This document shows, one piece after another, positions 14,181 to 21,559 of a DNA stretch of 24,807 bases. Source of the stretch: Thiopontia sp964344785 (GTDB lineage Bacteria; Pseudomonadota; Gammaproteobacteria; GCF-002020875); assembly GCA_964344785.1 (NCBI GenBank), contig CAYFOR010000037.1, positions 1 through 24,807 on the forward strand, given 5' to 3'. Every line of letters begins with the position of its first letter. Positions within the stretch are counted from its first letter, which is position 1. The translations under genes were made by a program, and so were the position numbers. A model generated the notes under the pieces. The model was not told the origin of the DNA. It saw nothing but the letters and a program-made list of their open reading frames with translations, and ran no database searches.

Positions 14181-15694
14181 GAGAGTGGCTCTAGTTGAAC
14201 GCTCCACTGCTCTGGTCCGGTTCTATGAACCGACTCACCTCGGCTGTCGACCGCTACCGTGACCGGCATATCCTCTACCTCAAATTCGTAGATCGCCTCC
14301 ATGCCCAATTCCTCGAATGCGAGTACTCGTGATTTCTTGATCGCCTTGGCCACCAGATAGGCGGCACCGCCGACGGCGATCAGATAGACCGATTGATGTT
14401 TTCTGATTGAATCCACGGTTGCGGGACCACGCTCTGCCTTGCCTACCATACCGATCAATCCGGTTTTTTCCAGCATCATGTCGGTAAAGCGGTCCATACG
14501 GGTCGAGGTGGTTGGGCCTGCCGGGCCGACCACCTCATCACCGACCGGATCGACCGGTCCTACATAGTAGATCATGCGGTTGGTCAGATCGACACCCTCC
14601 GGCAAGCCCTGGCCCGACTCGAAACGCTCTGCGATCCGTTGATGGGCGGCATCCCTGCCGGTCAGCAGTTTGCCGCTGAGCAGTAGCGTCTCTCCAGGTT
14701 TCCACTCATGGGTCTGCTCGGCAGTGAGGGTGTCAAGGTTGATCCGGCGGGCATCCGCAGCAGGCCTCCAGTCGATATCAGGCCACTGTTCAATGGAGGG
14801 GGGGATGAGGTTGGCCGGGCCGGAGCCATCCAGGGTGAAGTGAAGGTGGCGGGTGGCGGCACAGTTGGGGATGATGGCGACCGGCAGGGAGGCAGCGTGG
14901 GTCGGGTAGTCACGAATCTTGACATCCAGCACGGTGGTGATGCCACCAAGCCCCTGGGCACCAATCCCCAGCGCATTGACCCGTTCCAGAATCTCCAGAC
15001 GCAGTGACTCGATCCGGTTCTCGGCACCACGCTGCTGCAACTGATGAATATCGACCGGTTCCATCAGTGCCTCCTTGGCCAGCAGCATCGCCTTCTCGGC
15101 GGTACCGCCGATGCCGATACCGAGTATTCCGGGTGGGCACCAGCCGGCCCCCATGGATGGGATCTGTTCGACCACCCAGTCGGCGATATCGGCACTGGGG
15201 CTGAGGTTGGCAAAACGCGCCTTGTTTTCGGAGCCCCCCCCTTTTGCGGCAAGGGTGATTTCCACTCGATTACCGGGGACAAGTTCGGTATGGACCACGG
15301 CAGGGGTATTGTCACGGCTATTCTGTCGAGCGCCTGCAGGGTCTTTCAGCACCGAGGCACGCAGTGGATTGTCCGGGTTCAGATAGGCACGGCGTACACC
15401 CTCATCCACCATCTGCTGTATGGAGAGATCACTGTTCCACTGGATGTTCATACCCACCTTGAGAAAGAGAACCACGATCCCGGTATCCTGGCAGATCGGC
15501 CGTTTTCCTAGTGCCGACATCCGGGAATTCATCAGGATCTGGGCAATGGCATCCCTGGCGGCGGGTGACTGTTCCCGCTGCCAGGCCTCTCCCATCGCCT
15601 GGATGAAGTCACTCGGATGATAGTAGGAGATAAACTGCAGGGCATCGGCGATGCTGGAGATAAAATCTTCTTGTTGAATGGTAGTATTGCTCAT
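14177..15694 (-). CDS. fumA: Fumarate hydratase class I (iron-sulfur fumarase)
   Basis: Catalyses reversible hydration of fumarate to (S)-malate in the TCA cycle, in the cytoplasm. The 505-aa product has the full class I layout. The N-terminal alpha domain has KRPICQDTGI (Cys68), GWCPPGILGIGIGG (Cys186) and IIPNCAATRHLHF (Cys278), the three cysteines expected to hold the [4Fe-4S] cluster. The C-terminal beta domain has DLTNRMIYYVGPVDPVG and GPTTSTRMD. The start at 15694 (MSNTTIQQ) is preferred over the longer frame opening at 15793, because the extra 33 residues do not look like family sequence. The gene is transcribed away from the thioredoxin gene and converges on adaptor 1. The symbol follows the class I convention; fumA and fumB cannot be told apart. 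Confidence 0.93.
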   Translation of the reverse strand: MSNTTIQQEDFISSIADALQFISYYHPSDFIQAMGEAWQREQSPAARDAIAQILMNSRMSALGKRPICQDTGIVVLFLKVGMNIQWNSDLSIQQMVDEGVRRAYLNPDNPLRASVLKDPAGARQNSRDNTPAVVHTELVPGNRVEITLAAKGGGSENKARFANLSPSADIADWVVEQIPSMGAGWCPPGILGIGIGGTAEKAMLLAKEALMEPVDIHQLQQRGAENRIESLRLEILERVNALGIGAQGLGGITTVLDVKIRDYPTHAASLPVAIIPNCAATRHLHFTLDGSGPANLIPPSIEQWPDIDWRPAADARRINLDTLTAEQTHEWKPGETLLLSGKLLTGRDAAHQRIAERFESGQGLPEGVDLTNRMIYYVGPVDPVGDEVVGPAGPTTSTRMDRFTDMMLEKTGLIGMVGKAERGPATVDSIRKHQSVYLIAVGGAAYLVAKAIKKSRVLAFEELGMEAIYEFEVEDMPVTVAVDSRGESVHRTGPEQWSVQLEPLS

Positions 15695-15816
15695 TGGGAA
15701 CTCATCATTCAGAATGTGAACTCTCTGCCAGAATACAAATCTTCCGTGCAGGGGGCTCAATGGTGATGTTATTGGGAAATCATCATACAACATTAAATAC
15801 TGTTTCTGGAGGAGTC
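15695..15816. promoter_or_regulatory. Divergent intergenic region between fumarase and the thioredoxin operon
   Basis: 122 bp between two divergently transcribed starts, so it should hold both promoters. On the + strand TTGGGA at 15772-15777 and TAAATA at 15794-15799 (16-bp spacing) form a weak sigma70-like candidate. A strong Shine-Dalgarno GGAGGAG at 15808-15814 serves the thioredoxin-like gene. No clear operator was seen. Confidence 0.4.
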
Positions 15817-16344
15817 ATGTTGCGGATACCCGTATTTATCGCGCTCTTGTTGATGCTGGGTTCAGTCTCGGCAGAGATTCGCGATCCAGGGGAGCATTTT
15901 TTCGAGTCCACTTTCGGTGACTATTCCGAGGAGCTGGAGATTGCCAGAGAGGAGGGAAAACGTGCGATCTTTCTCTTCTTTGAAGAGGATGACTGCCCCT
16001 TCTGTGCACGGATGAAGGCGACCATCCTCAATCAGAGTGAGGTCCAGGACTTCTATCGCGAGCATTTCAAGATCTATCGGGTCAATATCAAGGGAGAGGT
16101 GGAAATTACCGATTTTCATGGCGAACCGATGCTGGAGAAGGTCTTTGCAGAGAAGAAGAATCGTGTCCGTGCAACCCCTCTGATGGCCTTCTATAACCTC
16201 GATGGCGAGATGGTGGTACGTTATACCGGTGCTGCATCCAGCGTTCGGGAATTCATGATGCTGGGCCAGTACACGGTCGATGAGGGCTACCGAAAGCAGT
16301 CCTTCTCCCGTTACAAGCGGATGCAGAGAAAGAAGAACCGATGA
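15817..16344 (+). CDS. Exported thioredoxin-fold protein (CPFC)
   Basis: A 175-aa protein with a signal peptide (MLRIPVFIALLLMLGSVSA). It has a thioredoxin fold with DDCPFCARMK (Cys60, Cys63) and a likely cis-proline in RATPLMAF (Pro121). The family resembles SoxW and thioredoxin-related periplasmic proteins that reduce or exchange disulfides; the substrate is unknown. The last ~20 residues are strongly basic (RYKRMQRKKNR). The start is set by GGAGGAG just upstream and by the signal peptide; the frame is open further upstream to 15694 but that part is not protein-like. Its stop overlaps the TolC start (ATGA), so it is the first gene of an operon and may act on a substrate of that export complex (inference). 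Confidence 0.85.
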   Translation: MLRIPVFIALLLMLGSVSAEIRDPGEHFFESTFGDYSEELEIAREEGKRAIFLFFEEDDCPFCARMKATILNQSEVQDFYREHFKIYRVNIKGEVEITDFHGEPMLEKVFAEKKNRVRATPLMAFYNLDGEMVVRYTGAASSVREFMMLGQYTVDEGYRKQSFSRYKRMQRKKNR

Positions 16345-17615
16345 GACTTCTTCTGCTGCTGATACTGTTCGGTCCGACCCCACTGCTTGCGGAGTTCAGA
16401 CCGATCCCGGAACCACTGACACTGGCGGAAGCCCTTACCTTTGCAGAATCCGATCATCCGGATCTGCAGTTGGCATCAACGATGGTAGGGCAGTCACAGG
16501 CGAGATTGGCGCAGGCACGAGATGAACAGGGGTGGCGGGTTGATCTCAACGGGAGAATCCGCTGGAAGTCGTTGCAGAACCAGCCTGGTAAAGAGTGGGA
16601 CGACCATCAGCTCTCCCTCTCGGCACGCAAGCCGCTCTATGACTTTGGCCGCAGTGCGCTGACCGAATCGATTGCGGGTGAACGTGTGGCAATGGATGAG
16701 GTGGCGCTGTCGCAGACGCTATCAGACAAGAAACTGGAGATTATGGAGCGCTTCTTTGCGGTGCTGCTGGCCGATCTGCAACGCACGGTGGATGACGAGG
16801 CGATGACGATTGCCTTTTTGCGTCACCAGAAAAAGGTGGATCAGGAGATTACGGGTGACTATTCGGAGCTTGATCTGTTGCAGGATGAGTCGACCTTCGA
16901 GGATGCGCGCGTTCGCATGAAACAGAGTGAGATGGTGCAGCGGCTGACTCGCCAGCGGTTGGCGGAGGCGATGAACCGCCCCGGCGAGGTGCCATCCTCA
17001 CTGATTGCACCGGCGGTGACCCCGGACCAGGTTCTGAGCAAGCTGCAGAATGTGAAGCAACTGCAGCAGCAGGCCCAACAGGACAACCCGGAGCTGCACC
17101 AGGCCAGACAGCAGGTGCGAGTGGCGGAACAGCATGTTGAGTTGGCCCGCCTGGGAGGTGCCCCCGAGATCGATGCTGCAGTGGAAGTGCTGGATCATGC
17201 GTTTGTGACCGGCTCAAAGGATCGTTGGCGGGCTTCGATCGAGTTTGCCGTTCCGTTGTGGGATGGCGGGGTTAATCGACAGGAGGTTGCCGAGTCGCGT
17301 GAAGCGTTGCGTGCTGCCCGTGCCACATTGGAGCAGTTGAAACGGACGGTTGATGACGAGGTCAGCCGGAACGTTCTGGAACTGCAGGTTCTGGAGGCGC
17401 AGTGGCGGGCCGATCAGGTGGCGATCGATTATCGTGAGGTCGAACTGGAGCGTAACCGTGCACTCTATGAGCAGGAGCAGCAGTCCAATCTCGGCGATGC
17501 ACTGGTTGGGATTTCGAAGTCACACCTGCGAACTGCCGAGAGCCGTTTCAAGGCGATGTTGATTCAGGCAAGACTCAACCGGTTAATGGGCAAGGAGATT
17601 GGTATCGATGAATAG
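16341..17615 (+). CDS. TolC-family outer-membrane efflux protein
   Basis: A 424-aa protein with a signal peptide (MRLLLLLILFGPTPLLA). It has two OEP halves, seen at LTLAEALTFAESDHPDLQLA and again at QDNPELHQARQQVRVAEQHVELARLG, with long helical coiled-coil segments. Length is normal for the TolC/OEP family. There is no lipobox and no Ig-like tail, unlike the other TolC-family protein in the window. It should form a trimeric outer-membrane channel reaching into the periplasm. It starts in the stop codon of the thioredoxin-like gene and overlaps the small adaptor gene by 8 bases, so the three are translationally coupled. The substrate is unknown. Confidence 0.88.
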   Translation: MRLLLLLILFGPTPLLAEFRPIPEPLTLAEALTFAESDHPDLQLASTMVGQSQARLAQARDEQGWRVDLNGRIRWKSLQNQPGKEWDDHQLSLSARKPLYDFGRSALTESIAGERVAMDEVALSQTLSDKKLEIMERFFAVLLADLQRTVDDEAMTIAFLRHQKKVDQEITGDYSELDLLQDESTFEDARVRMKQSEMVQRLTRQRLAEAMNRPGEVPSSLIAPAVTPDQVLSKLQNVKQLQQQAQQDNPELHQARQQVRVAEQHVELARLGGAPEIDAAVEVLDHAFVTGSKDRWRASIEFAVPLWDGGVNRQEVAESREALRAARATLEQLKRTVDDEVSRNVLELQVLEAQWRADQVAIDYREVELERNRALYEQEQQSNLGDALVGISKSHLRTAESRFKAMLIQARLNRLMGKEIGIDE

Positions 17616-18129
17616 AGTCGTGTTAGGGGTGGTTGTATGGCTGGTTGCATCGGTGGCGGCGGCACAAGAAGAGGCTGTTCAACAGAGAACCGTACGGCTG
17701 GCCTTGCCACTTTCAGGCGTGGTGGAGTCGGTGCTGGTGGAGCCGGGGGCACGGGTTGAGAAGGGGCAGACATTGCTGCGGCTTGATACCAGACGTTATG
17801 AGATTCGGCTGAGGGCTGCCGAGGCCGGATTGAATGAGATCGAGGTCGATCTCGCAGAGGCAGCGCTGGAATTGAGTCGACAGCAGGAGCTTTTCGAGCG
17901 GCTGGTCACGACGGAGAGTGATCTCAATGAGGCGCAGCGTGCCGTTTCGAGGTTGAAGGCGCAGATGATCCAGCGAGAGGCGGTTCGTGACGAGGCGCTT
18001 CTGGATCTGGAGCGGACCGTGCTGAATGCACCACGGGATGGCGTGGTACTGGAGCGAAGGGTAGAGCCGGGAGAGGTGGTTTCCGATCAGGCTGCCCCAC
18101 AGGTGCTGATTCTGTTGGGGGTACAGTAG
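17608..18129 (+). CDS. Very small periplasmic adaptor (HlyD-like), no beta-barrel domain
   Basis: A 173-aa protein with a signal peptide (MNRVVLGVVVWLVASVAAA). It has a first lipoyl half (PLSGVVESVLVEPGARVEKGQ), a helical hairpin of roughly 60-70 residues, and a second lipoyl half (LNAPRDGVVLERRVEPGEVV). It stops right after the second half, so the beta-barrel and membrane-proximal domains of typical adaptors are missing. The ATG at 17608 is preceded by AAGGAG at 17592-17597; an in-frame TTG at 17599 is less likely. The acylphosphatase gene starts at the base after its stop. It may be a minimal adaptor or a shortened one; no frameshifted remainder of a barrel is visible because acyP follows immediately. 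Confidence 0.8.
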   Translation: MNRVVLGVVVWLVASVAAAQEEAVQQRTVRLALPLSGVVESVLVEPGARVEKGQTLLRLDTRRYEIRLRAAEAGLNEIEVDLAEAALELSRQQELFERLVTTESDLNEAQRAVSRLKAQMIQREAVRDEALLDLERTVLNAPRDGVVLERRVEPGEVVSDQAAPQVLILLGVQ

Positions 18130-18396
18130 GTGGTTTGCAGGCGCTGTATCGTTTCAGGACGTGTGCAGGGGGTCTATTATCGCGGTACTACTCAGCAGAT
18201 AGCGAGGTCACTGGGCGTGACCGGATCGGCCATCAACCTGCCGGATGGTACCGTTGAAGTGGTGGCCTGTGGAGAGAGTCTGGCGGTTGAGAAACTGGAG
18301 CGGTGGCTCTGGCAGGGGTCGGAGTGGGCCGAGGTTTCCGATGTGCAGTGCCAGTATGTCGAGATGGAGCCTCCAACCGGTTTTGTGACTCGATAG
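18130..18396 (+). CDS. acyP: Acylphosphatase
   Basis: An 88-aa protein matching the acylphosphatase family, which hydrolyses carboxyl-phosphate bonds such as acetyl phosphate in the cytoplasm. The phosphate-binding loop reads GRVQGVYYRGTT with catalytic Arg18. The catalytic Asn36 is in AINLPDGTVEV. The usual GWVRNLPDG reads GSAINLPDG here, but both catalytic residues remain. The GTG start directly follows the TAG of the adaptor gene, and a GGGGG tract just upstream can act as ribosome-binding site. Its place after an export operon is probably incidental co-transcription. It converges on epmB with 17 bp between stops and no hairpin visible. Confidence 0.88.
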   Translation: MVCRRCIVSGRVQGVYYRGTTQQIARSLGVTGSAINLPDGTVEVVACGESLAVEKLERWLWQGSEWAEVSDVQCQYVEMEPPTGFVTR

Positions 18397-18413
18397 CCGG
18401 ATTGTATATCCAC

Positions 18414-19430
18414 TTATCCGATTGGAGTTTTGCTGGGCTCTCCTTCCAGCTCACGTACCAGCCGAGGCAGCAGATAACCGGGTAACCGTTGGCGTAGCTG
18501 ATGGTGAATCGTGATGGCCTGTGCTTCTTCCGTATCGAAGTGTTGCGATCCACTGACTCGATCCAGCAGATGCAGATAGTAGGGGAGTACCTGCTGCGAG
18601 AACAGCTTGTGACTGAGTTGCTCCAGAGTTTCTGCGGTGTCATTGACCCCCTTTAGCAGCACACTCTGGTTGAGCAGGGTCACTCCGTGTTGTTTGAGCT
18701 TCTCCAGTGCCGATGCCGTTGACGGATCAAGCTCGTTGGGGTGGTTGCAGTGAATCACCAGCACCATGTTCTTTGGGCTCTGCTGCAATCTCTGGAGCAG
18801 TGTGGTGGTGATCCTGGCAGGTAGCACCACCGGGAGGCGGGAGTGAATTCGAATGGTATGGATATGGGAAATGCACTCCAGCTGTGTGAGCAGGTGGTCC
18901 AGGCGTTCATCACTGAGTATCAGGGGATCACCACCGCTCAGAATCATTTCATGGATGGTCGGGCTTTCTTCCAGCCACCTTGTTACCTCCCGCAGGTTCA
19001 GATCAGTGGTCTGTTGTGGATAGGGGTAATGGCGACGAAAGCAGTACCGGCAGTGGATGGCACAGGCCGCAGTGGTAATCAACAGTGCTCGGCCATGATA
19101 TTTCTGTAACAGACCACCCGCCTTCCGTGCCTTGAGGTCCCCGACCGGGTCATCACAATAGTCGACTGTTGAAGGGACACACTCTGCCCGCTGTGGAAGA
19201 ATCTGCAGCAGCAACGGGTCACTGGGGTTGCCGCGCTTGATACGTTGCAGGTAGCTCTCGGTGGCCCGAATGGGAAAGTCGCGGTCACCGCCAGCCATGG
19301 TTTCGACCATATCCGGCGGGAGCTGCAGGCGCTCAGCCAGTTGCCTTGGTGTGAGTCGTGCAGCGGATAGCTCCTGTTGCCAGGAGAGCGTAGGGGTGGT
19401 GTACACAACCGATAGGGAAGCAGGTATCAT
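18414..19430 (-). CDS. epmB: EF-P beta-lysylation protein EpmB (lysine 2,3-aminomutase)
   Basis: A 338-aa radical SAM enzyme that converts (S)-alpha-lysine to (R)-beta-lysine, the donor for EF-P modification. The cluster motif CAIHCRYCFRRH supplies the three cysteines of the [4Fe-4S]-SAM site. MILSGGDPLILSD, HSRLPVVLPARI and LLNQSVLLKGVND are typical of the family. EpmB proteins are about 340 aa, so it is full length. It is divergent from efp with 36 bp between starts, the common gammaproteobacterial arrangement, and works with efp and epmA. No clear Shine-Dalgarno precedes the ATG. Confidence 0.95.
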   Translation of the reverse strand: MIPASLSVVYTTPTLSWQQELSAARLTPRQLAERLQLPPDMVETMAGGDRDFPIRATESYLQRIKRGNPSDPLLLQILPQRAECVPSTVDYCDDPVGDLKARKAGGLLQKYHGRALLITTAACAIHCRYCFRRHYPYPQQTTDLNLREVTRWLEESPTIHEMILSGGDPLILSDERLDHLLTQLECISHIHTIRIHSRLPVVLPARITTTLLQRLQQSPKNMVLVIHCNHPNELDPSTASALEKLKQHGVTLLNQSVLLKGVNDTAETLEQLSHKLFSQQVLPYYLHLLDRVSGSQHFDTEEAQAITIHHQLRQRLPGYLLPRLVRELEGEPSKTPIG

Positions 19431-19466
19431 ACGGCGCTATTTTTCAGAACAGGTGGGCAGGATACC
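19431..19466. promoter_or_regulatory. Short divergent region between epmB and efp
   Basis: Only 36 bp separate the two starts, so the efp promoter probably extends into the epmB 5' end; TATCAT at 19425-19430 is a possible -10 for efp but no good -35 was found. AGGA a few bases before the efp ATG is its ribosome-binding site. Confidence 0.35.
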
Positions 19467-20036
19467 ATGGCAACAGTAAGCACGAACGAATTCAGGAATG
19501 GCCTCAAGGTGATGATCGATGGTGACCCATGCACTATTGTCGATAATGAGATGGTCAAGCCGGGTAAAGGTCAGGCTTTCAGCCGGGTCAAGCTGAAGGC
19601 GCTGTTGACCGGTCGTACGCTGGAGCGCACCTTCAAGTCAGGGGAGTCGGTTGAGCGCGCCGATGTGCATGAAGAGGAGTACCAATACTCCTACTCTGAT
19701 GGCGATCTCTACTACTTCATGCACCCGGAGAGCTTCGAGCAGATCGCGGCAGACAAGGCGGCGATGGGGGATACGGCCCAGTGGCTGAAAGGGCAGGAGA
19801 TGTGTCTGCTGACCTTGTGGAATGGCAATCCGATCTCGGTTGCTGCCCCGAACTTTGTGGAGCTGCAGATTACCGAAACCGATCCGGGGCTGCGAGGGGA
19901 TACCTCGGGTGGTGGCGGCAAACCGGCTACTCTGGAGACCGGTGCGGTGGTTCGTGTACCGCTGTTTGTGCCCGAAAATGAGGTGATCAAGGTGGATACC
20001 CGTACCGGGGAGTATGTCTCGCGGGTCAAGGAGTAG
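19467..20036 (+). CDS. efp: Translation elongation factor P
   Basis: A 189-aa protein that binds between the ribosomal P and E sites and rescues ribosomes stalled at polyproline. The modified lysine is Lys34 in the loop KPGKGQAF, as in EF-P proteins modified by EpmA/EpmB. The three-domain length matches the family (185-190 aa). The C-terminal GDTSGGGGKPATLETG and VRVPLFVPENE motifs are characteristic. epmA begins 6 bases after its stop, and epmB is divergent, so substrate and both modification enzymes are together. Confidence 0.97.
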   Translation: MATVSTNEFRNGLKVMIDGDPCTIVDNEMVKPGKGQAFSRVKLKALLTGRTLERTFKSGESVERADVHEEEYQYSYSDGDLYYFMHPESFEQIAADKAAMGDTAQWLKGQEMCLLTLWNGNPISVAAPNFVELQITETDPGLRGDTSGGGGKPATLETGAVVRVPLFVPENEVIKVDTRTGEYVSRVKE

Positions 20037-20042
20037 TTGCCG

Positions 20043-20993
20043 ATGTCTGTGACCGAGCTGTTACGGCAGCGTGCCACGATTACTCGTGCAGTGCGCAGTT
20101 TTTTTGAGTCACGTGACGTGCTGGAGGTGCAGACACCGCTATTGGCTACCTCGGCCAACACCGACCCCCACGTCGACCCGTTCGTAACCCACACCCAGGG
20201 TCGGGACAATGAAGGGCCTCAACCGCTCTATCTGCAGACCTCACCCGAATTTTTCATGAAACGGTTGCTGGCAGCGGGAAGTGGTCCAATCTATCAGCTG
20301 ACACCGGCCTTTCGGGCCGGGGAGATTGGCCCGATCCACAATCCCGAGTTCCTGATGCTGGAGTGGTACCGCCCCGGCTTTACCATGGAGGCGTTGATGG
20401 ATGAGGTTGAGGAGTTGGTCTCCGATTTTGTTGATCTGCCCTCGATCGAGCGGTTGACGGTTGCAGAGGCCTTTCGTCAGGTGACCGGCGTTGTGGATCT
20501 CTACGCCACAACCGCAGAACAGTTGCAGTCGGTTGCCATTGCAATGGGGCTACCCTCGGCGGCAGAGATGGATCTCGATTGGGATGGTTGGGTCGATTAC
20601 TTTATCGTGGTCACGATTCTGCCACAGTTTGCGCATGCGGCACTCTTTCTCACCCACTATCCGGCATCACAAGCGGCGTTGGCCAGAATCAGCCCGGATG
20701 ATCCCAATGTGGCGGAGCGCTTCGAACTGATTCTCAATGGTATCGAGATCGCCAACGGTTTTCGCGAACTGACCGATTCCGAGGAGCAGCGTAACCGTTT
20801 CCAGAAAGAACAGGCGGTGCGTGCTGCAGAAGGACTTGATCCGATTCCGATGGATGAACAGTTGCTGGCAGCACTGGAGAGTGGATTGCCGGACTGTTCC
20901 GGAGTGGCGATCGGTCTGGATCGGCTGATGATGCTCTCCATGGGGAAAGAGCAGATTGATGAAGTGCTTCCATTTGACATTAATAAAGTTTAA
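20043..20993 (+). CDS. epmA: EF-P lysine ligase EpmA (PoxA/GenX/YjeA)
   Basis: A 316-aa class II lysyl-tRNA synthetase paralogue without the anticodon-binding domain. It attaches beta-lysine to Lys34 of EF-P. The motif 2 region is FRAGEIGPIHNPEFLMLEWY and motif 3 is GVAIGLDRLMML. Length is close to the E. coli protein (325 aa). The ATG at 20043 is preferred over a TTG at 20037 because AAGGAG in the efp end lies upstream at suitable distance. It is co-transcribed with efp. Confidence 0.95.
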   Translation: MSVTELLRQRATITRAVRSFFESRDVLEVQTPLLATSANTDPHVDPFVTHTQGRDNEGPQPLYLQTSPEFFMKRLLAAGSGPIYQLTPAFRAGEIGPIHNPEFLMLEWYRPGFTMEALMDEVEELVSDFVDLPSIERLTVAEAFRQVTGVVDLYATTAEQLQSVAIAMGLPSAAEMDLDWDGWVDYFIVVTILPQFAHAALFLTHYPASQAALARISPDDPNVAERFELILNGIEIANGFRELTDSEEQRNRFQKEQAVRAAEGLDPIPMDEQLLAALESGLPDCSGVAIGLDRLMMLSMGKEQIDEVLPFDINKV

Positions 20994-21010
20994 TTGTTTT
21001 TAAACAATAT
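20991..21010 (+). repeat. AT-rich palindrome after epmA (left copy)
   Basis: ATTGTTT-TT-AAACAAT, a perfect 7-bp inverted repeat at 20993-21008, begins inside the epmA stop codon. It shares the leading TAATTGTT with a similar palindrome at 21343-21362. It may be a weak AT-rich terminator or a boundary of the intervening cassette; no T-run follows. Confidence 0.4.
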
Positions 21011-21146
21011 ATTATGTAACGTATGTAATGTAATTAATGGTGTTTTTCGGGGGAGTGGGAACTGAGATTACGCAGTTCTACGTATTGTCTGATGACAAAA
21101 ATAGGATAAAACTTAGGGGACACGCAACATTCACGGAGGTGAGAAG
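20994..21146. other. AT-rich intergenic stretch after epmA
   Basis: 153 bp of lower GC than the flanking genes. It contains an imperfect GTAATGTAATTAATG-type run, a 6-bp inverted repeat GAACTG/CAGTTC at 21059-21078, and the left arm (TAGGGGACA, 21114-21122) of a hairpin that pairs with TGTCCCTA at 21148-21155. No coding sequence was recognised in it. Confidence 0.4.
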
Positions 21147-21155
21147 ATGTCCCTA
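21114..21155 (+). promoter_or_regulatory. Hairpin enclosing the ribosome-binding site of the 64-aa ORF
   Basis: TAGGGGACA (21114-21122) pairs with TGTCCCTA (21148-21155), with one bulged G. The loop carries GGAGGTGAG, and the right arm includes the last bases of the start codon. This could control translation or be the end of a REP-like repeat. Confidence 0.35.
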
Positions 21156-21341
21156 TTTCCACGTATTGGTTTAACGGATCGACTGCAGGATGAGGCAAAA
21201 AAGAGGGCGGTCAAGGCAATCGGTGGCATCTCTCATGAGTGTGGAATCGGCTGGAAGGTGGGGGTTACCAGGAATTTCATCCGTGCAATGGCCAAGCATG
21301 GAGGCTATGCGCCTTTGGGTATGTCCCGGACACACTATTGA
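21147..21341 (+). CDS. Small protein of unknown function (64 aa)
   Basis: Not recognised. The 64-aa product is basic and starts MSLFPRIGLTD, with GWKVGVTRNFIRAMAKHGGYAPLG near the end; there is no signal peptide or membrane helix. Translation is supported by a strong Shine-Dalgarno, GGAGGTGAG, a few bases before the ATG. The first codons lie in an inverted repeat (TAGGGGACA/TGTCCCTA) that would put the Shine-Dalgarno in a loop. It stands between epmA and the HicAB pair in an AT-richer accessory stretch. It could be a real small gene or the relic of a mobile element such as a REP-associated transposase; neither is shown. Confidence 0.45.
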   Translation: MSLFPRIGLTDRLQDEAKKRAVKAIGGISHECGIGWKVGVTRNFIRAMAKHGGYAPLGMSRTHY

Positions 21342-21342
21342 G

Positions 21343-21362
21343 TAATTGTTGTTAAATAACAA
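21343..21362 (+). repeat. AT-rich palindrome after the 64-aa ORF (right copy)
   Basis: TTGTTA-AA-TAACAA at 21349-21362, preceded by TAATTGTT at 21343. It resembles the palindrome at 20991-21010 and lies at the same place relative to a stop codon. TTTCTTG follows, so it might act as a weak terminator. Confidence 0.4.
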
Positions 21363-21559
21363 TTTCTTGCTGTTATAGTTTTATCTGATTTATTTGTTGT
21401 GGATAGGGCGGGGCTGTATAGCCCGCTGCGTTGCAAAGTATTGGTCTACACCGGTGATGCCATGTGGGTCGATTCAGTATTCCATCTCCATGTTCTACCA
21501 AATGGTGCTGGAATAGCAGCAGTATCCGCTGGGTCACTGGAGATACTGCGAAAGTAGTT
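21363..21559. other. Intergenic stretch between the 64-aa ORF and hicB, with one hairpin
   Basis: About 200 bp without a convincing gene. A GC-rich hairpin, GCGGGGCT-GTAT-AGCCCGC (21408-21426, one bulged G), is the only clear structure. It lies downstream of hicB on the - strand and could end the hicAB transcript, though no T-run follows on either strand. Confidence 0.35.

Noticed and set aside
14708..15511. Several + strand open frames opposite the fumarase gene
   Set aside because: They overlap a clear full-length fumarase, overlap each other and have no recognisable content.
15694..15816. N-terminal extension of the thioredoxin-like protein
   Set aside because: A signal peptide and strong ribosome-binding site begin at 15817; the extra 41 residues look like translated promoter.
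21462..21557. Short + strand ORF (31 codons) between the 64-aa ORF and hicB
   Set aside because: No ribosome-binding site, very short, and no recognisable protein features.
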